Shown here one piece after another: positions 1 to 7,637 of a stretch of 64,000 nucleotides of DNA (the stretch's first letter is position 1; the number at the start of each line of letters is the position of its first letter). The notes under the pieces were generated by a model, which saw only the letters and a list, made by a program, of their open reading frames with translations, searched no databases and was not told the DNA's origin. This DNA is from Psychroflexus sediminis. GTDB taxonomy: Bacteria; Bacteroidota; Bacteroidia; Flavobacteriales; Flavobacteriaceae. A program made the position numbers and the translations under genes. The stretch covers positions 129,933-193,932 of the forward strand of contig NZ_FNCW01000001.1 of the NCBI RefSeq assembly GCF_900099815.1, read 5' to 3'.

Positions 1-263
1 GATACTTCATATGAAAAATCGACGTGTCCAGGGGTGTCGATGAGGTTGAAAACATAATCTTCCCCCTGGTAAGGGTATACCATCTGAATAGCGTGACTTT
101 TTATCGTAATGCCACGCTCGCGTTCTAAATCCATATTGTCCAAAAGCTGTTCCTTGCGCTCGCGTTCGGTTACAGATTTGGTAAAATCCAATAAACGGTC
201 GGCTAAAGTGCTTTTTCCGTGGTCGATATGGGCAATGATGCAAAAATTTCGAATGTTCTTCAT
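1..263 (-). CDS. lepA: Elongation factor 4 (LepA), N-terminal part
   Basis: Only the first 87 residues are present; the gene continues beyond the left edge. The ATG is at 263 and the protein begins [19 protein letters not shown], which holds the P-loop of a translational GTPase (AHIDHGKST, about residues 11-19). It continues through switch I (RERGITIK) to the G3 motif DTPGHVDF. This arrangement, with the very short N-terminus before the P-loop, is that of LepA/EF-4, a ribosome-associated GTPase that acts on stalled ribosomes. It is divergent from dusB, and a TATATTTG -7 box lies about 50 nt upstream. Family assignment is firm; other GTPases (TypA, EF-G) differ around this motif. Confidence 0.95.
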   Translation of the reverse strand, partial: MKNIRNFCIIAHIDHGKSTLADRLLDFTKSVTERERKEQLLDNMDLERERGITIKSHAIQMVYPYQGEDYVFNLIDTPGHVDFSYEV

Positions 264-311
264 AGTCCGTTTTCCTGATTAAAAGCTTAAAAAGCTCCAG
301 AATTTGATGTG

Positions 312-319
312 CAAATATA
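312..319 (-). promoter_or_regulatory. Putative -7 box for lepA
   Basis: The minus strand reads TATATTTG here, a perfect match to the Bacteroidota -7 consensus TAnnTTTG, about 48 nt before the lepA ATG. I see no clear -33 TTG at the expected spacing. Confidence 0.45.
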
Positions 320-391
320 CAGGAATTGTTTGGCTTAAGCGCTGTATCTGAAGCCCTCTTAAAAGCTTTATGTGAATTGTTTATAATTCCC

Positions 392-399
392 TAATTTTG
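392..399 (+). promoter_or_regulatory. Putative -7 box for dusB
   Basis: TAATTTTG matches TAnnTTTG and ends 12 nt before the GTG start of dusB, implying a very short leader. Confidence 0.45.
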
Positions 400-411
400 C
401 AATAAAAAGTT

Positions 412-1407
412 GTGGCTAAGATAGGTAACATAGATTTAGGCGAATTCCCATTGCTCCTTGCTCCCATGGAAGATGTAAGTGATCCTCCTTTTCGCGCGTT
501 GTGTAAAGAGTATGGGGCGGATATGGTGTATACCGAATTTATTTCTTCGGAAGGATTGATTCGGGATGCCGCCAAAAGTGTCATGAAGTTGGACATCTAT
601 GAGAAAGAAAGGCCTGTAGGCATTCAGATCTTTGGAGCCAACCTGGAGTCCATGCTGAGGTCTGTAGAAATCGTAGAGAAGACCAAACCCGATGTTATTG
701 ACATCAACTTTGGCTGCCCCGTAAAAAAAGTCGTGTCCAAAGGGGCCGGGGCCGGAATTTTAAAAGACATAGACCTCATGGTGAAACTGACCGATGCCAT
801 GGTAAAACACACCAACCTGCCTATAACCGTTAAAACCCGATTGGGCTGGGACCACGATTCTATCAAAATATATGAAGTTGCCGAACGCTTGCAGGACGTT
901 GGCTGTAAAGCCATTTCCATTCATGGTCGTACGCGAGCACAGATGTATAAGGGTGAAGCCGACTGGAAACCTATCGCAGAAGTCAAAAACAATCCGCGCA
1001 TGCACATTCCTGTATTCGGAAATGGCGATGTGGATACACCGGAAAAAGCGGTACTTATGCGCGATGAATATGGTCTGGACGGTGCAATGATAGGCCGAGC
1101 GAGTATTGGTTCGCCCTGGTTTTTCAAAGCAGTGAAGCATTATTTTGAAACGGGAACCCACTGCGAGCCGCCTTCTTTGGTGGAACGTGTTGATATTGCC
1201 AGACGTCATCTGCAAATGTCCATCGACTGGAAGGGTGAAAAGTTAGGTGTTTTTGAAACCCGCAGACATTATACCAACTACTTTAAAGGTATCCCTCACT
1301 TTAAAGAATACCGCATGAAAATGGTAACCTCAGACCATGCGGAAGATGTGTTTGCCACTTTCGATGAAGTAGAAGAGAAGTTTGCAGATTATCAGTTTGT
1401 AGATTAG
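412..1407 (+). CDS. dusB: tRNA-dihydrouridine synthase (DusB-type)
   Basis: 331 residues, GTG start. It reduces specific uridines in the tRNA D-loop to dihydrouridine using FMN and NADPH. Visible family signatures are the N-terminal LAPMEDVSDPPFR, the catalytic cysteine in INFGCPVKKV (C102), the phosphate/FMN-binding GNGDV and the MIGRASIGSPWFF motif near residue 230. The length is normal for the DusB subgroup. The GTG is chosen because it gives the expected N-terminus (MAKIGNIDLGEFPLLLAPM) and lies just after a -7 box. The gene is divergent from lepA and followed 53 nt later by an unrelated serine hydrolase. Exact tRNA position specificity cannot be read from the sequence. Confidence 0.95.
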   Translation: MAKIGNIDLGEFPLLLAPMEDVSDPPFRALCKEYGADMVYTEFISSEGLIRDAAKSVMKLDIYEKERPVGIQIFGANLESMLRSVEIVEKTKPDVIDINFGCPVKKVVSKGAGAGILKDIDLMVKLTDAMVKHTNLPITVKTRLGWDHDSIKIYEVAERLQDVGCKAISIHGRTRAQMYKGEADWKPIAEVKNNPRMHIPVFGNGDVDTPEKAVLMRDEYGLDGAMIGRASIGSPWFFKAVKHYFETGTHCEPPSLVERVDIARRHLQMSIDWKGEKLGVFETRRHYTNYFKGIPHFKEYRMKMVTSDHAEDVFATFDEVEEKFADYQFVD

Positions 1408-1460
1408 CTAACAGTTTTTAATTTTTTCTGAATCTGATACCGTTCACCTAATTCCTGAAA

Positions 1461-2564
1461 ATGAAGTTTTATATTTTAGTTGTATTGATGACGATGCTTG
1501 GTTTCACGACACAAGCTCAAAGTTTTGATGATAAAGCCCATCAAACTTTAAAAAACTATTTAACTGAATTTCCAAATCAAACCCAATTTTCTGTGGCGGT
1601 TCTGAATGGCAATAAAACGAATTATTATGGATTAGTTAAATTTTCAGACACCATAAATCAGTTGGATAACTCGGCTTCTGTTTTCCAGATTGGATCTGTA
1701 ACCAAAGTATTTACGTCCACATTATTGGCTCAATTAGTTTTAGAAAACAAAGTGGAGTTATCAGATTCTATTCAATATTATTTCAGTTTCCCTTTAAAAG
1801 AAAATAAAATCACTTTGGAATCTCTTTCCAACCATTCCTCGGGATTGCCCAGATTGCCTTCCAATTTAAATTTAGCAACTGCCAATCTTAAAAACCCCTA
1901 TCAGTCTTACGCAGAGGCAGATTTAGACTATTACCTAAGCACAGAAATGGAGTTCTCTTCAGGAGATCAGCCTAGCTATCAGTATTCTAATTTGGGTGCT
2001 GCTATTCTAGCCAAAGCATTAGAAAATGCAACGGGCAAAACCTTTGCTGAACTACTTTCAGAAAAGATATTTCAGCCTTTAGAAATGAAAAATTCTTCAC
2101 TGGATAAAGACTCAGTTGGTGGAAATCTGGTACAAGGACTGGATGCAAGTGGAAATCCTACACCAGTTTGGGATATGGGTCAGTTTGGAGGCGCTGGGGC
2201 TATTTTATCGACAACCACGGATCTGTCAAGGTTTGTCAATGTTCATTTTCAAAATGCCGAAGATGCGTATTCGCTGACTACACTCCCCACCTATATGGTG
2301 AATGATAACCTGAGAATTGGTCTAGGCTGGCATATTTTGCAGGACGAGCAGGACAATAATTTATACTGGCATAATGGGGGAACCGGCGGATACTCTTCGT
2401 CTGTATTTATGGTTCCGGAGACACAAAAAGCGGTCATTATTCTAAGCAATGTATCGGCTTACCATCCTAAAGCTCCAAGTATAGATGAGCTGGCGTTCAA
2501 GCTTTTGAAGAGCCTCCTACCTCCTAAGAGGGACAAGTCCAGCGTGCTTAAAGAGAACGAGTGA
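1461..2564 (+). CDS. Secreted serine hydrolase, class C beta-lactamase/PBP fold
   Basis: 367 residues with a Sec signal peptide (cleavage probably after TTQAQ, residue 20). All three motifs of the class C beta-lactamase-like fold are present: SVTK (S79/K82, catalytic serine and lysine), YSN (Y175-N177) and HNGG (H304-G307) in place of KTG. This places it with AmpC/AmpH/esterase-type serine hydrolases (Pfam Beta-lactamase). The H-N-G third motif is more typical of peptidases or esterases than of dedicated beta-lactamases, so antibiotic resistance should not be inferred. It probably acts in the periplasm on peptidoglycan peptides or D-amino-acid esters. A short lysine-rich tail follows the catalytic domain. 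Confidence 0.85.
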   Translation: MKFYILVVLMTMLGFTTQAQSFDDKAHQTLKNYLTEFPNQTQFSVAVLNGNKTNYYGLVKFSDTINQLDNSASVFQIGSVTKVFTSTLLAQLVLENKVELSDSIQYYFSFPLKENKITLESLSNHSSGLPRLPSNLNLATANLKNPYQSYAEADLDYYLSTEMEFSSGDQPSYQYSNLGAAILAKALENATGKTFAELLSEKIFQPLEMKNSSLDKDSVGGNLVQGLDASGNPTPVWDMGQFGGAGAILSTTTDLSRFVNVHFQNAEDAYSLTTLPTYMVNDNLRIGLGWHILQDEQDNNLYWHNGGTGGYSSSVFMVPETQKAVIILSNVSAYHPKAPSIDELAFKLLKSLLPPKRDKSSVLKENE

Positions 2565-2584
2565 AAGCCTCTTCCCTTTGGGAA

Positions 2585-2638
2585 TCCCGAGGCTTCGGGA
2601 GAGATGGGCTTCCTCCCCTAGCCCCTCCCAAGGAGGGG
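2585..2638. repeat. Two short palindromic hairpins downstream of the serine hydrolase
   Basis: TCCCGA-GGCT-TCGGGA (2585-2600) and CCCCTCC-CAA-GGAGGGG (2622-2638) are perfect short hairpins in the 204-nt gap before the next gene. The first lacks a T-run. They resemble the CG-rich palindromes often scattered in Bacteroidota intergenic DNA; they may help end transcription. Confidence 0.5.
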
Positions 2639-2768
2639 GATAAGGATAAGAGATATGATTTTATTTTCAGAAATAAATAAAACAATTATATTGCATTATA
2701 ATTCTACCCATTTGTTTTGATTCGGAACCGCTTCATCCTATTGAACAAAGTCTCAAAATCAAAAACTC

Positions 2769-3317
2769 ATGATTCGTAATTATTACAATGAACAATGGAA
2801 AGACGTCGTCTTTGACGACAAAATTGCCACCTTCGAGAAGTACAAAATCTCAAACTACGGCAGAATGCTTAACTGCAAAGGTGAAAATGAAGTTTTAGTC
2901 AAAGAATCTTTCATCAATGGCTACCAGACTCTTCCTTTGAAACAAGAACTGAACAAAAAATCAACCAGTCGATACGTTCATAAACTGGTTGCTGAGCATT
3001 TTCTGGAAAAAGGAGAGGGGATTTATGTGATCCACCTCAACTACGACAAGCTCGATAATAAGGTTGAAAATCTTAAATGGGCTACCAAAAAAGAAAAAGA
3101 GGAGCATCAGTTCAGCAATCCGGACTATATAAATCGTCCCAAAAAAAGAACCTATTCCAAACTTACGGAGTCCCAGGTCAGGCTGATTAAGCGCAAAATA
3201 AACGATCCCAATCGCCGTACACGGATGAAGATGATTGCCAAGCAATTTGGTATTTCAGAAATGCAGCTCTATCGTATCAAAAGTGGAGAGAACTGGGGTT
3301 CGGTGACGGATTATTAA
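2769..3317 (+). CDS. NUMOD4/HNH-like DNA-binding protein
   Basis: 182 residues. The N-terminus (EQWKDVVF to KYKISNYGRM, residues 8-35) is a NUMOD4 motif, a DNA-recognition module first described in homing endonucleases. Residues 70-110 resemble an HNH nuclease core (VHKLVAEHFL, then IHLNYDKLDNKVENLKWAT), but the usual N-H-x-D signature reads I-H-L-N, so the catalytic centre looks degenerate. The C-terminus (MIAKQFGISEMQLYRIKSGE) is a helix-turn-helix of the type found in this family. It stands alone, not inside an intron or a disrupted gene. It may be a DNA-binding regulator descended from a nuclease; nuclease activity is uncertain. Confidence 0.75.
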   Translation: MIRNYYNEQWKDVVFDDKIATFEKYKISNYGRMLNCKGENEVLVKESFINGYQTLPLKQELNKKSTSRYVHKLVAEHFLEKGEGIYVIHLNYDKLDNKVENLKWATKKEKEEHQFSNPDYINRPKKRTYSKLTESQVRLIKRKINDPNRRTRMKMIAKQFGISEMQLYRIKSGENWGSVTDY

Positions 3318-3350
3318 GGTTTTATAAAACTTACTGATTTGGTTTCAAGA

Positions 3351-3403
3351 GGTAAGCATAGCGCTCGGAGCTATACGTTCCGTCCTGGAAGGGCTTGCTT
3401 ACC
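3351..3403. repeat. Imperfect stem-loop element
   Basis: GGTAAGCA (3351-3358) pairs perfectly with TGCTTACC (3396-3403), and an inner stem ATAGC (3358-3362)/GCTAT (3370-3374) closes on a 7-nt loop. The outer stem encloses 37 nt. The element is 33 nt after the NUMOD4 stop codon and overlaps the end of the decayed reading frame described next. Confidence 0.4.
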
Positions 3404-3600
3404 ATGCTCCGCATTTAAATCCCGTTCTGTTTAATTCATCGGTGAATTTCATTACTGCCTGGGCGTAACCATCTCCCCGCAACGGCTTCCTGCACTGCCG
3501 CTTTATCATAATCCTTAAAGGTGGTTGCTGTGAAAGTGAGTTTTTGCTCAAATGCGGAGTTACTGGATGACTGATGTTTCACAATCTTAGACTGGTCTGA
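3399..3600 (-). pseudogene. Decayed coding fragment with a frameshift
   Basis: On the minus strand about 67 codons read as coding-like sequence in two frames. They start SDQSKIVKHQSSSN and continue TTFKDYDKAAVQEAVAG; after a run of four Gs near 3477 the reading continues in another frame as GDGYAQAVMKFTDELNRTGF and ends CGAW-stop. Removing one G would join the two parts. There is no start codon and an in-frame stop lies just upstream, so this is at best a gene remnant. I do not recognise the family. The rest of 3318-3887 shows nothing coding. Confidence 0.35.
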
Positions 3601-3887
3601 CTAAGACGGGAGGTATAAAGCGATATAAAGAAAACCCCTTGTGCAGCTTTTCAAAAGACACGGATTTTTCTGATTCAATCCTAATAGTTCAGATTAAGTA
3701 ATGTATTAATGACATCGAATAATTTCAATCCTTTTCATTTTTCAGAGTGAGAGGTTCTACCTGATTAACAAAAATTATATAAAAAAAAGAGGAAAGGTAG
3801 TTAAACTCCTTTTAAAAGCCCTGCATCATTTTCCATTTGGCTTTTAACTTTTAACTTTAATATGTTTAATCAAAAAAAATAAAACCT

Positions 3888-4493
3888 ATGAAACTTTTTA
3901 AAATCATATTGCCGGCTATTTTAGGTCTGTTACTTATGAGTTGCGGTTCAAATGTACAAACGGTCAGACCCAATAAAGCCGACTTAAGCCAATATGAAAC
4001 TTTCTCTTATTTGCCAAATGCCTCCATAGAAATACGCAATTCTGCGGTGCAAACCGATTTTTTAAATTCATTTATCATTGAAACTATTAATGAACAAATG
4101 AAAACTGCGGGATATACCCTGGATAGAGATAATCCAGATCTTTTGGTTCTCATTAGCATTACAACCGATCTGGAAACTGAAAGAGAGCAAGAACCTGTTT
4201 ATGCGAATTATCCTTACGTAGGTGCCGTGCCTGGAACACCAGTTAGCCCTTTTTATCAGCCTTTTTATTATAGAGGATGGTATGACTGGTACTACCCGGG
4301 CGGAGTCATTGGCTACACAACGGATACTTACTCTTATAAAGAAGGTACTGTAGTTATTGACTTAATCGACAGAGAAACCAAACAATCGGTTTGGAAAGGA
4401 ATTACGTCTGAACCTATAATGGATAAATCTGAAACCGAAGCAGTGCAGGAAGCTATCATCGATATATTTAAAGCCTATCCTTTGAATAACTAA
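3888..4493 (+). CDS. DUF4136 lipoprotein
   Basis: 201 residues. The lipobox LLMSC places the acylated cysteine at about residue 19, so it is an outer-membrane or periplasmic lipoprotein. The mature part fits the DUF4136 family: an N-terminal YETFSYLP strand, the segment INEQMKTAGYTLDRDNPDLLV, a tyrosine/proline-rich middle (YRGWYDWYYPGG) and the closing segment EGTVVIDLIDRETKQSVWKGI. The function of the family is unknown. The gene stands alone and is followed by a strong terminator. Confidence 0.85.
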   Translation: MKLFKIILPAILGLLLMSCGSNVQTVRPNKADLSQYETFSYLPNASIEIRNSAVQTDFLNSFIIETINEQMKTAGYTLDRDNPDLLVLISITTDLETEREQEPVYANYPYVGAVPGTPVSPFYQPFYYRGWYDWYYPGGVIGYTTDTYSYKEGTVVIDLIDRETKQSVWKGITSEPIMDKSETEAVQEAIIDIFKAYPLNN

Positions 4494-4530
4494 AGATTCA
4501 TAAATTAAATTCAAATTTTTTTAAAAAACA

Positions 4531-4560
4531 AAAGCCTTTCAATTTCTTGAAAGGCTTTCT
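4531..4560 (+). terminator. Rho-independent terminator
   Basis: AAAGCCTTTCAA (4531-4542), loop TTTC and TTGAAAGGCTTT (4547-4558) form a perfect 12-bp stem, 38 nt after the DUF4136 stop codon. The arm AAAGCC/GGCTTT resembles the hairpin at 7212-7237. Confidence 0.8.
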
Positions 4561-5246
4561 TTATGGTGTGGTCCCGCTTTGACAAACTTTTGAAATCGCA
4601 TGCAAAACCATGAAAATTATGGCATCGATTTGTATCTAACTTTGATTAAGTATTATTTATCGAACAATAAGCGTACAGATGAATATCAATTTTTGTACTT
4701 AACCTTCAAATCACTGACTACAGTTAATTTTCTTTAAGCAACTCGGATAAAATTAAAAAGGGAAAGCGATTAAGAGATGCAAAACTCTTAGATATCAACG
4801 GGAAACCTCAGAAGTCTTATAAGGCAAATGGGAGAGGACTTTGTTTTTAGATTTAGACTCAGATGTTAAATAGAAGGGCTGGTCCTTCAACTAAACAATG
4901 CTTTTTAAGTATCGGGAGTAAATGAAATGAGTTGACAGACTTGTGAAATCTAAACAGGACTCACTACCTGATAAGCATTTATTCTCTCAATTATGGGGGG
5001 ATCCTTTGAAGCACTCTTTTCAATTCTAATATCTCTTGGCAATGATCCAGGTTGAGGGGAATGCCATTTTTTGGGAATCTTATTTCTGCAGCGATTTCTA
5101 ATATTCAAATAAGGTGTCTTTCTGGTATGCCCTTAGCTCTCTTAAAAAAAAGACAAAGTTAAAAGGGGGCCAGCTTTAGAGAAATCTGTATGCGGAAGAA
5201 TTTATAAATTGTAATTATGTAACTTCATCTTAAAATTCAAGCAGAA
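4561..5246. other. Non-coding or decayed 0.7-kb gap
   Basis: No convincing gene is visible. Right after the terminator, GTGGTCCCGC (4568-4577) repeats a tRNA-3'-end-like decamer also present at 7248-7257. Short coding-like stretches occur on both strands (for example plus strand from about 4740, SDKIKKGKRLRDAKLL; minus strand around 5000-5100, AAEIRFPKNGIPLNLDH), but each ends in stops after 30-40 codons and I recognise none of them. Decayed coding DNA is my best reading. Confidence 0.35.
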
Positions 5247-5804
5247 ATGCCAAACATCAAAACAATTTCTCCTGAAGAAGCCGAAGGCAGACTCAAGGAT
5301 ATATATGATGATTTAATACAAAAGCGCGGAAAGCTTGCTGAAGTTCATAAAATACAAAGTTTGAGACCGGAAAGCATTATGAAACATATGGATTCATACA
5401 TGGAAATCATGTATTCCAAATCTGAACTTTCGAGAGCTCAAAGAGAAATGATGGCAGTGGTGACTTCAAAAACAAATAATTGCAAGTATTGCATAGAGCA
5501 TCACGCTAGCGCACTTCAGCCGTACTGGAAAGATGAAAAGAAGCTTGAGCGTCTCAAACAGAATTATTCAGAGGTTAACATGACTTCTAAAGACAGGGCG
5601 CTCTGTGTTTTTTCTGAACAACTGACTAAGAATGAAACGCAAGACTACACGAATTCAATAACACACTTGAAAGACGAAAACTTTAGCGACGAAGCTATTT
5701 TAGATGCAGCTTTGGTGGTGTCCTATTTCAATTTTGTGAACAGGATGGTTTTGAGTCTGGGCGTTGATCTTGAGCGTGATAAAGGCAAAGATTATAACTA
5801 TTAA
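5247..5804 (+). CDS. AhpD-like/carboxymuconolactone decarboxylase family peroxidase-related protein
   Basis: 185 residues. The redox motif CKYCIEHH (C79, C82, H85/H86) within an all-helical domain marks the AhpD/CMD superfamily, specifically the uncharacterised peroxidase-related enzyme branch (TIGR01926-like). AhpD proteins use the CxxC to reduce peroxides with electrons from a lipoyl/dihydrolipoamide dehydrogenase pair. The gene ends 10 nt before a class I flavoprotein disulfide reductase, a plausible electron donor, so the two very likely form an operon. No signal peptide is present; the protein should be cytoplasmic. The actual substrate is unknown. Confidence 0.85.
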   Translation: MPNIKTISPEEAEGRLKDIYDDLIQKRGKLAEVHKIQSLRPESIMKHMDSYMEIMYSKSELSRAQREMMAVVTSKTNNCKYCIEHHASALQPYWKDEKKLERLKQNYSEVNMTSKDRALCVFSEQLTKNETQDYTNSITHLKDENFSDEAILDAALVVSYFNFVNRMVLSLGVDLERDKGKDYNY

Positions 5805-5814
5805 TGTATTGATT

Positions 5815-7188
5815 ATGAACTATGATGCTATAATTATAGGCACAGGACAGGCAGGACCTTCTCTGGCTGCAAGCTTGGCAAAAAACGGCTCCCGAGTTGC
5901 CATAGTAGAAAAAAGCTATCTGGGCGGCACTTGTGTAAATGTAGGCTGTACACCTACCAAAGCCTACGTTGCCAGCGCAAGACGCGCTTTCATCGCCAAA
6001 AACAGTTCTGATCTTGGTATCGAAATTAAAGGCGATGTGCATATCAACCTCAAAGCAATTAAAGAAAGAAAAGATAAAATTGTCTCCGACTCTAGAAATG
6101 GGTTAGAATCTGTGTTTTCCAACAATAAAAATATTGATTTGATACGAGGGAAAGCGAAATTCTTAAGCAACACTTCTGTTGAAGTAAATGGAAAAACCTA
6201 TGAAGCAGACAGGTTTTACATCAATGTTGGCGCAAGACCCAGAATACCCAAAGGTTTTGAAAATGTAGATTTCCTTACCAATGAAAGTATTTTAGAACTG
6301 GAAACCATCCCGGAACATTTGATAATCGTTGGCGGGGGTTACATTGGACTCGAGTTTGGACAAATGTTTTCTCGTTTTGGCAGTAAAGTAAGCATCCTGG
6401 ACAGAGGTGATCAACTGCTTAAACATGAAGACCCAGAGTTTGGAAAAGCAATACAGGAAATTTTTGAAAATGAAGGAATAGAGGTGCTCTTAAATTCTGA
6501 ATGCATCACTGCTGAAAAAAATGGCGAGACCCTTGAGGTGACTATTCAAAGCGAACAACAGAAAAACAAAATTCGAGGCTCTCATCTTTTACTTGCCGCA
6601 GGGAGGTTGCCCAATACCACAGATTTGGGTCTGGAAAACACAGACGTGAGTTTAGATGATCGTGATTTCATAGAAGTAAACGATGCCTTAAAAACCAAAG
6701 CTTCCAACATCTGGGCCCTTGGAGATTGTAACGGAAAAGGGGCGTTTACGCATACAGCTTACAACGATTTTCAAATTGTAAATTCACATCTGTTTGGTGA
6801 TAAAGAGCGGAAACTTTCAGACCGGTTCACCTGTTATGCCGCCTTTATAGATCCCCCTTTAGCCAGAGTAGGAATGAATTTACAGGATATTAAAAAAGCG
6901 GGGATCAAAGCAAAAGTGGCCTCCAGACCCATGAGCAAAATCGCCCGGGCCAAGGAGATGGGAGAAACGCAGGGAATGCTGAAAATTTACATTGAAGAAG
7001 ATTCAGAAAAAATTTTAGGCGCCACGTTTTTAGGAACCGGAGCCGATGAATACATCCATACCATCATAGATCAAATGTATGCGAAACAGCCTTTTACTGT
7101 TATTCGGGATGCGGTTCATATTCATCCAACCGTAAGTGAATTATTGCCCACGATGCTCGAAAACCTAAAACCCCTGGAGGAAGAATAG
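5815..7188 (+). CDS. FAD-dependent pyridine nucleotide-disulfide oxidoreductase (MerA/Lpd-like)
   Basis: 457 residues from the ATG at 5815; this start gives the canonical MNYDAIIIGTGQAGPSLA dinucleotide-binding N-terminus. The redox disulfide is in GGTCVNVGCTPTK (C40/C45). A second Rossmann motif (IIVGGGYIGLEFGQMFSRFG, about 170-190) binds NAD(P)H, and the C-terminus carries the H-P-T dimerisation/active-site motif (HIHPTVSELLPTM). It resembles mercuric reductases but lacks the N-terminal HMA domain and the C-terminal vicinal cysteines needed for Hg(II), so mercury detoxification is unlikely. With the AhpD-like gene upstream it may supply reducing power for a thiol peroxidase system. Confidence 0.88.
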   Translation: MNYDAIIIGTGQAGPSLAASLAKNGSRVAIVEKSYLGGTCVNVGCTPTKAYVASARRAFIAKNSSDLGIEIKGDVHINLKAIKERKDKIVSDSRNGLESVFSNNKNIDLIRGKAKFLSNTSVEVNGKTYEADRFYINVGARPRIPKGFENVDFLTNESILELETIPEHLIIVGGGYIGLEFGQMFSRFGSKVSILDRGDQLLKHEDPEFGKAIQEIFENEGIEVLLNSECITAEKNGETLEVTIQSEQQKNKIRGSHLLLAAGRLPNTTDLGLENTDVSLDDRDFIEVNDALKTKASNIWALGDCNGKGAFTHTAYNDFQIVNSHLFGDKERKLSDRFTCYAAFIDPPLARVGMNLQDIKKAGIKAKVASRPMSKIARAKEMGETQGMLKIYIEEDSEKILGATFLGTGADEYIHTIIDQMYAKQPFTVIRDAVHIHPTVSELLPTMLENLKPLEEE

Positions 7189-7211
7189 TCAGGTTAAAAA
7201 AATTAATAAAA

Positions 7212-7237
7212 AAAGCCCTACATTTCTGTAAGGCTTT
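7212..7237. terminator. Terminator hairpin
   Basis: AAAGCC (7212-7217) pairs with GGCTTT (7232-7237) and TACA (7219-7222) with TGTA (7227-7230), separated by one C/A mismatch. A-rich and T-rich flanks allow use on either strand: for the flavoprotein gene (plus) and the GIY-YIG unit (minus). Confidence 0.7.
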
Positions 7238-7247
7238 GATTTTACTG

Positions 7248-7304
7248 GTGGTCCCGCATGGGACCTCCCCGATAGCTATCGGGGTATGGGCCACCTGATT
7301 ATGA
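7248..7304 (-). repeat. Partial duplicate of the tRNA-Met 3' half, interrupted by a palindrome
   Basis: The 17-mer GGGCCACCTGATTATGA at 7288-7304 is identical to 7662-7678 in the tRNA gene (anticodon stem-loop and variable region), and GTGGTCCC at 7248-7255 equals the tRNA 3' end at 7637-7644. Between them the T-arm is replaced by the 18-bp perfect palindrome CCCCGATAG-CTATCGGGG (7267-7284). The copy cannot fold as a functional tRNA. The GIY-YIG stop codon (7299-7301) lies inside it. Confidence 0.8.
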
Positions 7305-7583
7305 ATATTTTTCAATTAATCTTTTTACTATATCTGGATTAGTTTTAAGATTATGATAGTATTTTTTGCTTTTCATTCTTTTGACATGAGCTTCTATTTT
7401 TCTAGCAATCGATATATTTTCAACAGTAATTGAGAAGAAGAGTTCCCAGTCGGACGCAAAAGCAGTTGGAGCATTTTTAAATTGATGATTATTGTGCCAT
7501 TCTATTCTTCTTTTTAAATCTGATGCTTCACCAATATAATATTTGTCTTTAGAAGGGGAATGTATGATGTAAACCCAATGCAT
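7299..7583 (-). CDS. GIY-YIG nuclease family protein (small, YhbQ/UvrC-like)
   Basis: 94 residues, essentially a single GIY-YIG domain: WVYIIHS (residues 3-9), YYIGEASDLKRRIEWHN (15-31, with the catalytic arginine), and IARKIEAHVKRMKSKKY, which carries the metal-binding glutamate. This is the stand-alone family very common in Bacteroidota. Its natural substrate is not known; relatives make nicks or double-strand breaks. The gene lies on the same strand as, and downstream of, the tRNA-Met gene and its terminator, and its last codons and TAA are formed by a duplicated piece of that tRNA. This suggests the gene arrived or was duplicated as a tRNA-associated unit. Confidence 0.85.
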   Translation of the reverse strand: MHWVYIIHSPSKDKYYIGEASDLKRRIEWHNNHQFKNAPTAFASDWELFFSITVENISIARKIEAHVKRMKSKKYYHNLKTNPDIVKRLIEKYS

Positions 7584-7597
7584 GTCGTTATATACTT

Positions 7598-7628
7598 AAA
7601 AACCACCTATACGAGATAAGTGGTTTTT
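7598..7628. terminator. Bidirectional terminator after tRNA-Met
   Basis: AAAAACCAC (7598-7606) and GTGGTTTTT (7620-7628) form a perfect 9-bp stem. It lies immediately 3' of the tRNA (minus strand) and 14 nt upstream of the GIY-YIG start codon. Confidence 0.75.
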
Positions 7629-7637
7629 CTTTATTAG

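Noticed and set aside
760-1215. A 151-codon open frame antisense to dusB
   Set aside because: It runs opposite a gene with clear family motifs, its own translation has no recognisable pattern, and its codons mirror the real gene.
1461-2564. Beta-lactamase resistance gene
   Set aside because: The third motif is HNGG rather than KTG and the protein fits the broad serine hydrolase/peptidase group.
3351-3403. tRNA or small RNA gene
   Set aside because: The stems do not form a cloverleaf and there is no promoter box or T-run terminator.
4581-5246. Phage integrase remnant
   Set aside because: A few coding-like segments exist on both strands, but none contains the catalytic motifs of a tyrosine or serine recombinase.
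5815-7188. Mercuric reductase and a mercury-resistance locus
   Set aside because: The HMA domain and C-terminal vicinal cysteines are missing and no merR/merT/merP is nearby.
7248-7304. A second functional tRNA gene
   Set aside because: It lacks the 5' half and its T-arm is replaced by a palindrome, so no cloverleaf can form.
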